From the NCBI GenBank assembly GCA_900318825.1, contig ONMB01000017.1, positions 1 to 64,000 on the forward strand: a stretch of DNA of 64,000 nt, given 5' to 3'. The DNA is from an uncultured Ruminococcus sp. GTDB lineage: Bacteria > Bacillota > Clostridia > Oscillospirales > Ruminococcaceae. Under the pieces are notes generated by a model. The model did not search any database and was not told the origin of the DNA. It saw only the letters and a list, made by a program, of their open reading frames with translations. A program made the translations under genes and the position numbers. Positions 53,005 through 62,039 of the stretch are shown here, in pieces (the first letter of the stretch is position 1; each line of letters begins with the position of its first letter).

Positions 53005-54118
53005 CAATGCAGCAACTACCTTCCCTAAGCCCGAAACCGTAAGGCGTGCGGCTGCTGAAGCAGTCAGGCAACTCGGCGGAAATGCCGGCAGAGGCGGGCA
53101 CTCTCTCGCTATGAAGAGCTCCTCGGCAATCTACTCCGCAAGAGAGACCGTTGCCGCTTTTTTCGGAGCTCAGCCGGAAAACACCGTATTTACCCTGAAC
53201 TGCACCTATGCTCTGAATATGGCTATACAGGGCATTATGAACGGCGGCGGCCATATGATAATCAGCTGTCTTGAACACAATTCAGTAGCTCGTCCGGCAG
53301 CCGCTCTCGCTTCATCAGGAAAGATATCGCTGTCGGTCGCAAAGGTCTACCCGGACGATGACCAGACGGTCGAGAGCTTCCGCAGACTGATACGCAAGGA
53401 TACAAAAGCAATAGCCTGCACCCTCGCAAGCAACGTCACCGGACAGATACTTCCGTGGAAGCGCATAGGCAAGCTCTGCCGCGATAACAATATCTGCTTC
53501 ATCGCCGACGGAGCCCAGGCTTGCGGCGTTGTTGAAGTAAAACTGAGCGACGGTATCAATATCCTCTGCACAGCAGGTCACAAGGGACTTTACGGTCTCA
53601 CCGGAACAGGTATTCTCCTGAGCGACGGAAGTTACCGCATAGAGCCCATTATACAGGGCGGCACCGGTACTGCTTCCACAGACCTCACACAGCCGCTGCT
53701 GCTCCCGGAAGCCCTCGAGAGCGGCACGCTAAATATACCCGGTATAATGTCGCTGAAAGCCGGCACAGAGTTTGTCAACGGGCTCGGGACCGAGAAGATA
53801 TACAGGCACGAGACAGCCGTATGCAGCCGTTTTATCAATGAGCTCGAAAAGCTGCCCGGAGTTACGGTATTGAGGGAGAGCTCAGCTTCCTACGTCCCGA
53901 TCGTTTCGTTCACGATAGACGGCATACCGCCAGAAACAGCTGCCGCAAAGCTGTCCGAAGCCGGTTACTGTCTGAGAGCCGGCTACCACTGCGCCGCTCT
54001 CGCTCACAGCTGTCTCGGCACCGAAAATGGTACTATCCGCTTCGCTCCGTCGATTTTCAGCCGTGAAAGCGACGCCGCTGCACTTGCAGCAGAAATAAAA
54101 AAGATGTTAAGAGATTAA
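52988..54118 (+). CDS. Cysteine desulfurase family protein
   Basis: 376-aa class V aminotransferase of the NifS/SufS-like group. N-terminal FDNAATTFPKPETV, substrate loop GGNAGRGGHS, the PLP lysine in CTAGHKGLYGLTGTG and the persulfide-forming Cys in RAGYHCAALAHSCLG. Expected to hand sulfur (or selenium) to a carrier, probably the DUF3343 protein. Start ATG 52988 after GGAGGAGGGAC; a 20-residue upstream extension is rejected. Confidence 0.9.
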   Translation: MTVNFDNAATTFPKPETVRRAAAEAVRQLGGNAGRGGHSLAMKSSSAIYSARETVAAFFGAQPENTVFTLNCTYALNMAIQGIMNGGGHMIISCLEHNSVARPAAALASSGKISLSVAKVYPDDDQTVESFRRLIRKDTKAIACTLASNVTGQILPWKRIGKLCRDNNICFIADGAQACGVVEVKLSDGINILCTAGHKGLYGLTGTGILLSDGSYRIEPIIQGGTGTASTDLTQPLLLPEALESGTLNIPGIMSLKAGTEFVNGLGTEKIYRHETAVCSRFINELEKLPGVTVLRESSASYVPIVSFTIDGIPPETAAAKLSEAGYCLRAGYHCAALAHSCLGTENGTIRFAPSIFSRESDAAALAAEIKKMLRD

Positions 54119-54135
54119 AAAATTCGCAAAAACTA

Positions 54136-54163
54136 TTGAAATTCTCTGAATTTGTGGTACAAT
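54136..54163 (+). promoter_or_regulatory. Promoter of cdaA-cdaR
   Basis: TTGAAA (54136-54141), 16 bp, TACAAT (54158-54163) with TGG extension. The ~150-nt leader contains one hairpin (GAGGGA/TCCCTC, about 54172-54210) and no known riboswitch. Confidence 0.7.
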
Positions 54164-54319
54164 ATTAATATGAGGGATTGTGCAGTCAGCCAAATGTAAG
54201 CTCTCCCTCATTACATAATAAGTTAATACTTGCAATGTTTTTTACGGAGCGCGATACATAAACAGCGCTGCCGTCAATGTGTAGAGATCAGAAAGAACCG
54301 AGAAAGGAAGTGAACCATT

Positions 54320-55195
54320 ATGTCGCTGCATGATATCAAAGATGCTTTTCTCAGTATTATCAGCACTCTTCAGTTTATAGACGTCATCGACGTGGCTATC
54401 CTCGCCTACGTCATTTACATATTACTCAAGCTAATTCGCGAAACACGAGCCGGTCAGCTCGTCAAAGGTATCGTCCTACTTGTAGCAGGATACTTTATAA
54501 GCGATTTCCTTGAGCTCAAAACAGTTACATACCTCCTCAAGCAGACTCTCGACAACGGTCTTATCGCTATGATAATCCTCTTCCAGCCGGAGCTGAGAAG
54601 AGTCCTCGAAAAAGCCGGCCGTACCAAGTTCGGCGTGAGGATGTTCGGTATCGGTCAGAGCGCCGATGAGACGGAACAGATGTGGGAACCCGCTATCGAA
54701 GCTATCTGCGACTCCTGCGTAGAACTCTCCGCAACTCTTACCGGTGCGCTGATAGTCGTTGAACGTCAGGTGAGGCTCGGCGAACAGATCGAGACCGGCA
54801 CCCTGCTCAACGCTACCCCGAGCAAAGAGGTGTTCGGCAATATATTCTACCCCAAAACTCCCCTTCACGACGGCGCTGTCATCATGCGCGACGGCATAAT
54901 TCTTGCCGCTGCCTGCTTCCTGCCAAAGCCTCAGAAGGACGAGCAGATCAACAAGCGACTCGGTTCACGCCACAGAGCCGCTATCGGTATGAGCGAAAAC
55001 TCCGACGCTATCGTTATCGTCGTTTCAGAGGAGACAGGTCAGATATCTGTCGCTATGAACGGAGTCCTCACAAGAGACTACACCCACGATAAGCTCAAGA
55101 ACCTCCTCAACAAGGAACTCTTCGAGCAGAACGAGCTCTCTATCCCAGGCAAGAAACTCTTCTCCTCTCATTCCGAAAGGAGGAAAAAGGATTGA
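54320..55195 (+). CDS. cdaA: Diadenylate cyclase CdaA
   Basis: 291-aa membrane c-di-AMP synthase. Three N-terminal helices (about 15-35, 45-60, 65-85) anchor the DAC domain with the DGA motif (184-186) and RHR motif (about 217-219). It controls potassium and turgor and cell-wall homeostasis. AAAGGAAG site. Overlaps cdaR by 4 nt. Confidence 0.95.
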   Translation: MSLHDIKDAFLSIISTLQFIDVIDVAILAYVIYILLKLIRETRAGQLVKGIVLLVAGYFISDFLELKTVTYLLKQTLDNGLIAMIILFQPELRRVLEKAGRTKFGVRMFGIGQSADETEQMWEPAIEAICDSCVELSATLTGALIVVERQVRLGEQIETGTLLNATPSKEVFGNIFYPKTPLHDGAVIMRDGIILAAACFLPKPQKDEQINKRLGSRHRAAIGMSENSDAIVIVVSEETGQISVAMNGVLTRDYTHDKLKNLLNKELFEQNELSIPGKKLFSSHSERRKKD

Positions 55196-56529
55196 CAGTT
55201 TTTAAAAAGATCAAATCAAAGCTCCTGAAAGGCGCTCAGAATAACCTTTCACTGGCTATATACTCCATTATCATAGCGATACTGCTATGGTTCGTTATCT
55301 CAATGACCTTCTACCCGTCGGTGCCTAAGACTATCGAGAACGTTGCCGTCAGCTATGACATAAGCGGAACTCCTGCCTCAGAAAGCGACCTTGCCATTAT
55401 AGACTGCGATGTCGATACAGTCAAGGTCAGACTAAAGGGCAGCCGTACTCAGGTCGGCAAACTCAACTCTGACAGCCTTTCTGCTTATATCGACGTCAGC
55501 AACATCACTACCCCCGGCAAAAAGACCGTTCCTATCAAGGTAAAGAGTACCAGCAGCATAAACTATGAGATCGATTCGATAGTTCCCTCTGCCGCAACTG
55601 TCACATTCGACAAGTTTGTAACAAAGGAACTCCCGATAAAGCCTCAGATACCCAAGAACGTCCAGCTTGCCGAAAACAAGATAATCGAATCTGACGGCGC
55701 TGTCTGCGAACCTGATGTTATTTCAATAACCGGTCCGTCCGCACAGCTTGACAAGATCACAAACGTATACGCAATTTCAGAAAAGCTGTCTGCCAGCTCG
55801 GAACAGCTTAGTGCGTCATTCACCACACAGTCTGATGCTATCAAGCTCTACGACAAGGATGGTTCAGAGATCTACAACGACAAGATCACATTTGACCAGA
55901 CCAACTTCCTCATAAAGGTACCTGTACTCACCAAGAAAACTGTACCGCTCAGCTATCAGCTCAATGCGCCAAAGGGCTTCGACACAGAATGGCTCAAAAA
56001 CCGCATCTCGCTCTCAGCAGATACTATCATACTCGCTTCCGGAAACGCTCAGACCGAGCTCCCGGATACATTCGATATCGGAAGCATCAAGCTCAACGAC
56101 ATAGGTCTTGACTACTCGCCGACATTTGATATAAGCTCGAGCTTCGATGAGAAAAACCTCAAGAACCTCAGCAGCTTCAATAATGTCACTATCAAATTCG
56201 ACAGCACAGACCTTGAGTCAAAGAACTTCTACATCAATAATTTCAACGTCCTGAACAAGCCTTCCGGAAACTTTGATTACAACGTTATCACAGACGCTAT
56301 CAAGGTAACTGTCATAGGACCTAAGGAGACGCTCAGCGAGCTCACATCAAACGACTTTACTGCCGATGTTGACCTCCTTGTGAATGATACTACGCTCTCC
56401 TCGGACAACAAATTCACCGCTGATGTAACGGTAAGCTGTTCAGCACACCACAGAGTATGGGCTGTCGGCAAATACACGGTCCAGATACTCAAGACCTCCA
56501 AGGAAGCTACTTCCGAAAGCACTAACTAA
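55192..56529 (+). CDS. cdaR: CdaA regulator CdaR (YbbR domains)
   Basis: 445 aa. One N-terminal membrane helix (about 20-38), then four YbbR repeats on the outer face (each with a pattern such as VKVRLKGSRTQVGKLNSDSLSAYIDVS). CdaR modulates CdaA. Start TTG 55192 after AGGAGGAAAAAGG. glmM, the usual next gene, is absent here. Confidence 0.93.
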   Translation: MTVFKKIKSKLLKGAQNNLSLAIYSIIIAILLWFVISMTFYPSVPKTIENVAVSYDISGTPASESDLAIIDCDVDTVKVRLKGSRTQVGKLNSDSLSAYIDVSNITTPGKKTVPIKVKSTSSINYEIDSIVPSAATVTFDKFVTKELPIKPQIPKNVQLAENKIIESDGAVCEPDVISITGPSAQLDKITNVYAISEKLSASSEQLSASFTTQSDAIKLYDKDGSEIYNDKITFDQTNFLIKVPVLTKKTVPLSYQLNAPKGFDTEWLKNRISLSADTIILASGNAQTELPDTFDIGSIKLNDIGLDYSPTFDISSSFDEKNLKNLSSFNNVTIKFDSTDLESKNFYINNFNVLNKPSGNFDYNVITDAIKVTVIGPKETLSELTSNDFTADVDLLVNDTTLSSDNKFTADVTVSCSAHHRVWAVGKYTVQILKTSKEATSESTN

Positions 56530-56541
56530 TGATACATTCCC

Positions 56542-56568
56542 AAACAGCCGGCATTGCGCCGGCTGTTT
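56542..56568 (+). terminator. cdaR terminator
   Basis: Perfect 11-bp stem (AAACAGCCGGC, 56542-56552, and its complement 56558-56568), then TCTTTT. Confidence 0.87.
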
Positions 56569-56712
56569 CTTTTAAGTTCGTGAGATATACAGCCAGTATT
56601 ATTAAAGTAACTATTTACAAATATGTACATTTCACAAGTAAAAAAATACTGTTTTTTCGGACATTTTCACAAATGTTCACAATTTGTTAACATATTCCAG
56701 CGCGTAATGTGA

Positions 56713-56978
56713 TACAATAATGTTATGCAATTTGCGGTCGCAAACTCTCCTTTCTTCTGCTGTTTCACCGTATGTTGCATACGGTTTTCCTACAATAACA
56801 AACTTCCAGAGAAAACTTCCGGGCAATGACAGTCCGGTCGTTTTCATTTATACGCAAATATCGGGACTGCCCTCTCTGAGCAGTCCCGATGCTATATCAA
56901 AGCAGCCGTCCGGAAAGCACCTTTCGTCCTGAAGCTATTCACGGGCATCATACCACTTCCGGACGGCACTTCGTTTTT
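56713..56978 (+). ncRNA. Candidate small RNA 1
   Basis: No protein-coding sense. A promoter-like TGTGATACAAT (-10 TACAAT, 56713-56718; no good -35) precedes about 255 nt rich in dyads: TTTGC/GCAAA near 56729, CCGTATG/CATACGG near 56770, a perfect 11-bp stem 56860-56870/56880-56890, and a distant pair GCCGTCCGG (56905-56913) with CCGGACGGC (56959-56967), followed after 6 nt by five T (56974-56978). No match to tmRNA, SRP, RNase P or 6S that I can recognise. Confidence 0.5.
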
Positions 56979-57147
56979 GCTGCTTATTCTATTTTATGCT
57001 GAAATGCCTGAAAGGTACAAAGAAATTTCTTACAATCAGCAGTCACAAAAATAGTATTGTAATTCTTGTCAGAATTATGTAACTCCCTTAAATCTTTGTG
57101 TAAGCAAAACTATTCCAAAATGTATCAGAGCTGAAAACTCACTGTTA

Positions 57148-57176
57148 TTGCATTATTGCGCTCTATGGATTATAAT
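57148..57176 (+). promoter_or_regulatory. Promoter of candidate small RNA 2
   Basis: TTGCAT (57148-57153), 17 bp, TATAAT (57171-57176). Confidence 0.7.
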
Positions 57177-57182
57177 TAGAGC

Positions 57183-57344
57183 ATAGGATATACAAGGTTA
57201 TATCAAACACCATTTCTCTATCACGCTCCCTCATACCTCCGGAGCGTTAAAAGGCAGCCGCCGGTCCGCACACTGCCGGCGCTGCCATACACACACCTTT
57301 CAGATATTATAGAAAGACCGGCAGCCAATAGACTGCCGGTTTTT
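57183..57344 (+). ncRNA. Candidate small RNA 2
   Basis: About 160 nt between a good promoter and an intrinsic terminator. Stems: GATATA/TATATC (57187-57204), ACGCTCC/GGAGCGT (57223-57247), GGCAGC-C-GCCGG with CCGGC-GCTGCC (57253-57286), and terminator ACCGGCAG/CTGCCGGT (57317-57340) plus T5. No reading frame over 20 codons with a ribosome site. Independent of glgB, which runs the other way. No known class recognised. Confidence 0.6.
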
Positions 57345-57345
57345 C

Positions 57346-59151
57346 TCATTCTTCACCGCCGCTCTTTTCAAGCAGGAACATCATTCCAGTGAACGGCGGG
57401 ATATTCAGTTTTATCTTGTCATCAATGTATGTGTAGTCGCTCTTGTCATCGGGAGTTTTTCCGCTGAAGCTCTGCCAGTCAGAGTCAAGCAGGAGCGTCA
57501 GTTTATAGTCCTTGCCGACTGTAACAGAATAATCCGCCTGATACCAGTCCGAGAAGTTCAGCACAGCCAGTATGTCGCCGTCAGCACTCTTTCGCCTTAT
57601 AGCGTAGACACAGCGCATAGCCGAATTGCAGTCCTCCCAGCAGAAGTTGGTTGGATCGTAGTCGTAGTGGAGCGCGGTATATTTCAGGTATATTTCGTTC
57701 AGGCGGCGTATGTACTCACGGAACGAATCGTGCATAGGGTATTTCAGCATTTCCCAGTCCTGCTGACGCTTCTCGTCCCACTCGCGGAGCTGCGCGAATT
57801 CGCTGCCCATAAAGTTGAGCTTCTTGCCGGGGTGGACTATCATATACATATACAGAGCCCTTGCCTGCGGAAATTTCTCAGGATACTGCCCGTTCATCTT
57901 CTGAGCGACGGTGGCCTTTCCGTGAACGACCTCATCGTGTGAGAGCGGCAGTATGAACCGCTCATTGTAGAAATACAGCATGGAGAATGTCAGCTTGTGG
58001 TAGTCCCTTGTGCGGTACATCGGTGCGCTCTGGAAATACTCAAGCGTATCGTGCATCCAGCCGAGGTCCCACTTGTAGTCGAAACCGAGTCCGCCCTCAA
58101 GAACCGGAGCCGTTACCTTCGGATAGGACGAAGAGTCCTCCGCAGCGATTATAGCCGATGGGTGTCGCGCTTTCAGACCGGCATTCATAGACCTCAGAAA
58201 GCCGATAGCCTTGAGGTTCTCTCCCCTGCCCTCTTCACCGTTCCAGTAGATCATATTTCGTACAGCGTCCATACGCAGCCCATCAAAGTGGTAAACGCTC
58301 AGCCAGTAATTCGCCGCAGACTGTATGAAGCTCTGGACTTCACCTCTGGAATGGATAAAGTTGCGGCTTCCCCACTCGTTATAGCCTATGTCATCGGTCG
58401 GGTGCTCATAGAGCTTCGTGCCGTCGTACTCGGTCAGCCCGTAGTGATCGACGGCGAAGTGTACAGGCACAAAGTCCACGATGACTCCTATGCCGCGGCT
58501 GTGGCATTTATCGACCAGTTCCATGAGCTGCTCTGGAGTTCCGTACCTTGACGTCGGCGCAAAGAAGCCGGTAGCCTGATACCCCCATGACTCGTCACAG
58601 GGATGCTCGCCGAGCGGCATGAGTTCGATGTAATTGTAGCCGTACTTGCAGGCATAATCCGCAAGCTCATCGGCTATCTCCGAGTAGCTGTACCAGCCCT
58701 CCTCGTCCTCATCGGACTTTTTCCTCCATGAGCCAAGGTGTACCTCGTAGATATTCATAGGCTCGCTGCGGCGGTCGGTACGCTTTTCGAGCCATTCCAC
58801 GTCGCTGAACTCGTAGCCCTCTATGCTCCGCACAACAGAACACGTTCCCGGACGAAGCTCCGCGCCAAACGCATAGGGATCGGCGTGATCTATGAAGCTG
58901 CCTTTCTTGTCGTAGATACGGTACTTGTACCGCATACCCTCCTCAGCATCAGGGAGAGTTATCTCATATGACCTGCCGTCGATGATCTGTTCCATGGGCA
59001 GTTCCTTCCAGTCGGAGAGATCGCATATAAGCGATACCTTGGAAGCATTGGGCGCGTATGTCCTGAAAACAACGCCTTCTCCGGTGATATGAGCGCCGTA
59101 GAACTCATAAGCCTCGAACTCATAGCCCTTGTAAAACTTCATTATGTCCAC
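57346..59151 (-). CDS. glgB: 1,4-alpha-glucan branching enzyme
   Basis: 601-aa GH13 branching enzyme for glycogen. An N-terminal CBM48 (about 10-95) precedes the barrel with YIELMPLGEHP, VIVDFVPVHF (region I), GLRMDAVRNM (nucleophile Asp), AAEDSS (acid/base Glu) and LSHDEVVHG. Shorter than the E. coli enzyme because of the short N-terminus. GTG 59151 has AGGAG at the right distance; ATG 59142 is the alternative. Confidence 0.93.
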   Translation of the reverse strand: MDIMKFYKGYEFEAYEFYGAHITGEGVVFRTYAPNASKVSLICDLSDWKELPMEQIIDGRSYEITLPDAEEGMRYKYRIYDKKGSFIDHADPYAFGAELRPGTCSVVRSIEGYEFSDVEWLEKRTDRRSEPMNIYEVHLGSWRKKSDEDEEGWYSYSEIADELADYACKYGYNYIELMPLGEHPCDESWGYQATGFFAPTSRYGTPEQLMELVDKCHSRGIGVIVDFVPVHFAVDHYGLTEYDGTKLYEHPTDDIGYNEWGSRNFIHSRGEVQSFIQSAANYWLSVYHFDGLRMDAVRNMIYWNGEEGRGENLKAIGFLRSMNAGLKARHPSAIIAAEDSSSYPKVTAPVLEGGLGFDYKWDLGWMHDTLEYFQSAPMYRTRDYHKLTFSMLYFYNERFILPLSHDEVVHGKATVAQKMNGQYPEKFPQARALYMYMIVHPGKKLNFMGSEFAQLREWDEKRQQDWEMLKYPMHDSFREYIRRLNEIYLKYTALHYDYDPTNFCWEDCNSAMRCVYAIRRKSADGDILAVLNFSDWYQADYSVTVGKDYKLTLLLDSDWQSFSGKTPDDKSDYTYIDDKIKLNIPPFTGMMFLLEKSGGEE

Positions 59152-59174
59152 AGATCATCAACTCCTGTCATTTC

Positions 59175-60809
59175 TCAGCTGTAATTCTTTGCCAGCCTGT
59201 AATCGACCGCTCCGGTAAACGGATCAAAGAAGATATCCTCGTTGTCCTTATCGGCAACAAGGTAAGAATTCTTGTAGAATACCGGCACAAAGCCTGATTT
59301 GTCAAGTATCGCGTGTTCAGCCGCAGTACACTTCTCCGCAGTCTCGGATACAGAAGTGCAGCTGAGCAGTTCATCGAGGTGCTTAACACCGTCGGAAGCA
59401 GACTTGAGATGAGCGTCGCTCTCAAAGTTTTTGAAAACGGAGTAAGCAGCGCTCATATCGCCTCTAAGAGGGTAGAGTGCGAGCGAGAAGTCGTTCTCGT
59501 CAAGACGCCTGTAAAATTCGTCCTCAGAAACGTCCTCAATGCCGATATAGATGCCGAGAACGTCCTGCCAGTCCTGCGTTATGAGGTGAAGATAAGAGGA
59601 ATTGACCGTATCGGCGCAGACCATTATCTTAACGTTTTCAAATGAACCGACACCGAGCTCGTTCTTTGCTCTCTGGATAAGATCCTTTGCCTTTTCGGGA
59701 TCGTATACGTTAAAGACCCTGTCCGAAGCCATTTCCCTGTAACTGCGTCCGGCAAGTCTTGCAGCCGGCGGTATGATGCCGTATGCAGCCTGTATATCGT
59801 CGCTCAGCTCATCTGCAAGCTGTTCCCTGTTGACAGAGAGCGCAATGGCTTTCCTGAGAGCAGCACTCGAAAAATAGCCCTTCTTGTCGTTGAATATAAA
59901 CCCGAGCGTAGTAGCGCTCTTGCTTGTTATGTTGTTATTCTTTGAGCTGTCAGAACCGCTGAATGTCGTGAAGCACTCGATCTCGGAGTCCTTGAAGCAC
60001 TCGCGGACGTCCTCCTCATTATTCTGGATAGTGAAGCTCAGATACGACGGTATGACCTGATAATCGAGGTTAGTATTGACGTCGTTCCTGCGCATATAGA
60101 GTATGTTGTGGTGACCGTAGGGATCAAACATCCACTGGCGCATATAGAACGCCCCATTGGACATCACAGACTTGTCGTTGAGCCCGTAAGTTCCCTTGGT
60201 GGACTCGAAGAACTCCTTGTTGCAGGGGTATGAAGGTGCAGCCGCAAGCAGATTGAGGAATTCCGATGAAGGGTGATCGAGCTTTATCTCGAGCGTGTAG
60301 CTGTCCTTGGCGGTCACGCCTGCTGTAAGCGCGTCGAGCTGTCCGCTGATGATCTTTTTTCCGCCCTTTATGCAGGAGTAGTATTCAGCGTAGGGCGACT
60401 GCATATGCGGATCAAGCACTCTCTGGAGCGCAAAGACGTAATCTTTGGCAGTTACCGGAAAATACTCGTTCTTCTCGATAATATCGTTGCCGTTTTTATC
60501 TATGAACCAGTAGTTGTCCTTCCTGAGCTGGAAGGTATAGGTCAGACCGTCGTCGGAGACCGTATATTTCTCTGCGTTGCAGCAGCTTATATTGCCGTTG
60601 TCATCGGTCTTCATCAGACCGCTGTACATATTTTTTATGACCGTATTTGACGAGGGATCGCTGGCGTACTGAGGATCGAGACTCTTTGGGTTGCCTTGGA
60701 GCGGAGCGTCGTACATATGCCCTGCACCGTCTCCCCTGTCCTTGCTTCCGCAGCCGGCAGCAGCTGACGCGAGCATCACCGCGCACAGCATAAGGGGTAT
60801 CTTTCTCAC
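59175..60809 (-). CDS. ABC transporter substrate-binding lipoprotein (peptide/nickel type)
   Basis: 544 aa, SBP_bac_5 family. Lipobox SAAAGC with Cys20, then NPKSLDPQYASD, YTFQLRKDNYWF, PVTAKDYVFALQRVLDP, LRKAIALSVNREQLADEL, all typical. Start GTG 60809 after AAGGAG. Likely binds oligopeptides; no permease or ATPase genes are nearby, so it may be an orphan or pair with a distant system. Confidence 0.92.
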   Translation of the reverse strand: MRKIPLMLCAVMLASAAAGCGSKDRGDGAGHMYDAPLQGNPKSLDPQYASDPSSNTVIKNMYSGLMKTDDNGNISCCNAEKYTVSDDGLTYTFQLRKDNYWFIDKNGNDIIEKNEYFPVTAKDYVFALQRVLDPHMQSPYAEYYSCIKGGKKIISGQLDALTAGVTAKDSYTLEIKLDHPSSEFLNLLAAAPSYPCNKEFFESTKGTYGLNDKSVMSNGAFYMRQWMFDPYGHHNILYMRRNDVNTNLDYQVIPSYLSFTIQNNEEDVRECFKDSEIECFTTFSGSDSSKNNNITSKSATTLGFIFNDKKGYFSSAALRKAIALSVNREQLADELSDDIQAAYGIIPPAARLAGRSYREMASDRVFNVYDPEKAKDLIQRAKNELGVGSFENVKIMVCADTVNSSYLHLITQDWQDVLGIYIGIEDVSEDEFYRRLDENDFSLALYPLRGDMSAAYSVFKNFESDAHLKSASDGVKHLDELLSCTSVSETAEKCTAAEHAILDKSGFVPVFYKNSYLVADKDNEDIFFDPFTGAVDYRLAKNYS

Positions 60810-60867
60810 TGTTATCTCCTTTTTTCCGTATATTGAACACGTCCCCCTTGCGGGGGACGGAAGTTTT

Positions 60868-61917
60868 TTAGTTTAAGCTGACTGTTACGATAAAACCGTC
60901 AGAATTGTTGCCTGAAACTGTAAACGTCTTGTTCTGCGGTACGGGAACATCAGTATTTCCCTCAGCAGAAGCAGATACATAGTAAACCTGATAGTAGGAT
61001 TGTCCGGAAGTTATTTCGAGGGGCGCTGTATTAGTATATGACTTCAGCTTTTCAATATACTCCTCAAGGCAGAGTCCGTTCTGCTTCATATATACAGCAT
61101 GGGGCTTGCCGACATAGCGATAGGTCTGAGTTCTCGGATGCTCACCTGTGATCTCTTCCTTGCCGTCGGGGAATCTTACGATAAAGCCGTACTCAGCAGC
61201 ATTCTCGTCGAGCCAAGCATAGTCGCCTCTCGGTGAGTAGTAGCCCGAGCTTGAACCGTCCTTCGGGAAAATGCCGAGGTCGAAGGTCCTTGCGGTATGG
61301 TAGTCTGAACAGCCGCCCTTAAATCCGGAATTGCCGTTATTGTACTTGTCATTCTGCTCCTCAAGTGTGCGGTAGCCGCCGATGACTGTGAGGTCAGTAT
61401 TCTTCTTAGCCTCATAGAAGCCCTTCATCCAGTTGTCGAGGCTGGCGAGAGTCTCCTTGTCGAGCTTTACAACATAATCACACACATTGTAATACTCATT
61501 TGATCTGTTATTGTAGAGTGTTAAAGGCTCTGTGTCGCCTTCCTTGAACTTGTACTCGTGGTCTGCATTTACGAGGATGAGGTTGCCCGTGTAGACATCG
61601 TCTCTTGAATGGCTCTCAACAACAAAATCGGAAGAAGTGGTCTTCATATCCTCTATCGAGCTGATGAGGAGCGAATCTGTCTGCTTGCTCGTGTCGAGGT
61701 TATCAACGATCGAGGACTGTGCTGCGGTAGTGCCTGTCGTGGAAGTATCGCTGCTATCGGACTTCTTATCGTCCTTTGAACAGCTCTTCACACACGAAGT
61801 AAGTATAACTATAAGCACGACGAGGACGAGTGCTGCTGCAACTATCCTGTCGTATCTGATCTTGTATCTTTTGGCGGACTGCCTCCTGCGATTTCTGCGC
61901 TGGCTGCCGTTACTCAT
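60868..61917 (-). CDS. M15-type D-alanyl-D-alanine carboxypeptidase (VanY-like)
   Basis: 349 aa. Very basic N-terminus (RRNRRRQSAKRYK), one membrane helix (about 27-45), a Ser/Thr linker, then an M15B domain: VIGGYRTLEEQN, zinc-binding SDYHTARTFDLG, RFPDGKEEITGEHPRTQ and the last His in GKPHAVYM. Trims peptidoglycan stem peptides; vancomycin resistance is not implied. After the peptidase domain ~60 residues have no clear family. Confidence 0.88.
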   Translation of the reverse strand: MSNGSQRRNRRRQSAKRYKIRYDRIVAAALVLVVLIVILTSCVKSCSKDDKKSDSSDTSTTGTTAAQSSIVDNLDTSKQTDSLLISSIEDMKTTSSDFVVESHSRDDVYTGNLILVNADHEYKFKEGDTEPLTLYNNRSNEYYNVCDYVVKLDKETLASLDNWMKGFYEAKKNTDLTVIGGYRTLEEQNDKYNNGNSGFKGGCSDYHTARTFDLGIFPKDGSSSGYYSPRGDYAWLDENAAEYGFIVRFPDGKEEITGEHPRTQTYRYVGKPHAVYMKQNGLCLEEYIEKLKSYTNTAPLEITSGQSYYQVYYVSASAEGNTDVPVPQNKTFTVSGNNSDGFIVTVSLN

Positions 61918-61995
61918 AAAAATCTATCTCTCCTTAGAACATCTGCCGTAGAACAGCAGACTGCAATTATTAATGATATTACATCAATCTTAATT

Positions 61996-62024
61996 ATTAT
62001 ATCACATTTTTTTGCAAATGTAAA
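61996..62024 (-). promoter_or_regulatory. Sigma-A promoter of the carboxypeptidase gene
   Basis: TTTACA (62019-62024), 17 bp, TATAAT (61996-62001) on the minus strand with TGA extension. Confidence 0.82.
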
Positions 62025-62039
62025 GGATTTTTTTGATTT

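Noticed and set aside
56720-56932. 70-codon plus-strand frame in the gap after cdaR
   Set aside because: No ribosome site and it covers strong hairpins; better explained as noncoding RNA.
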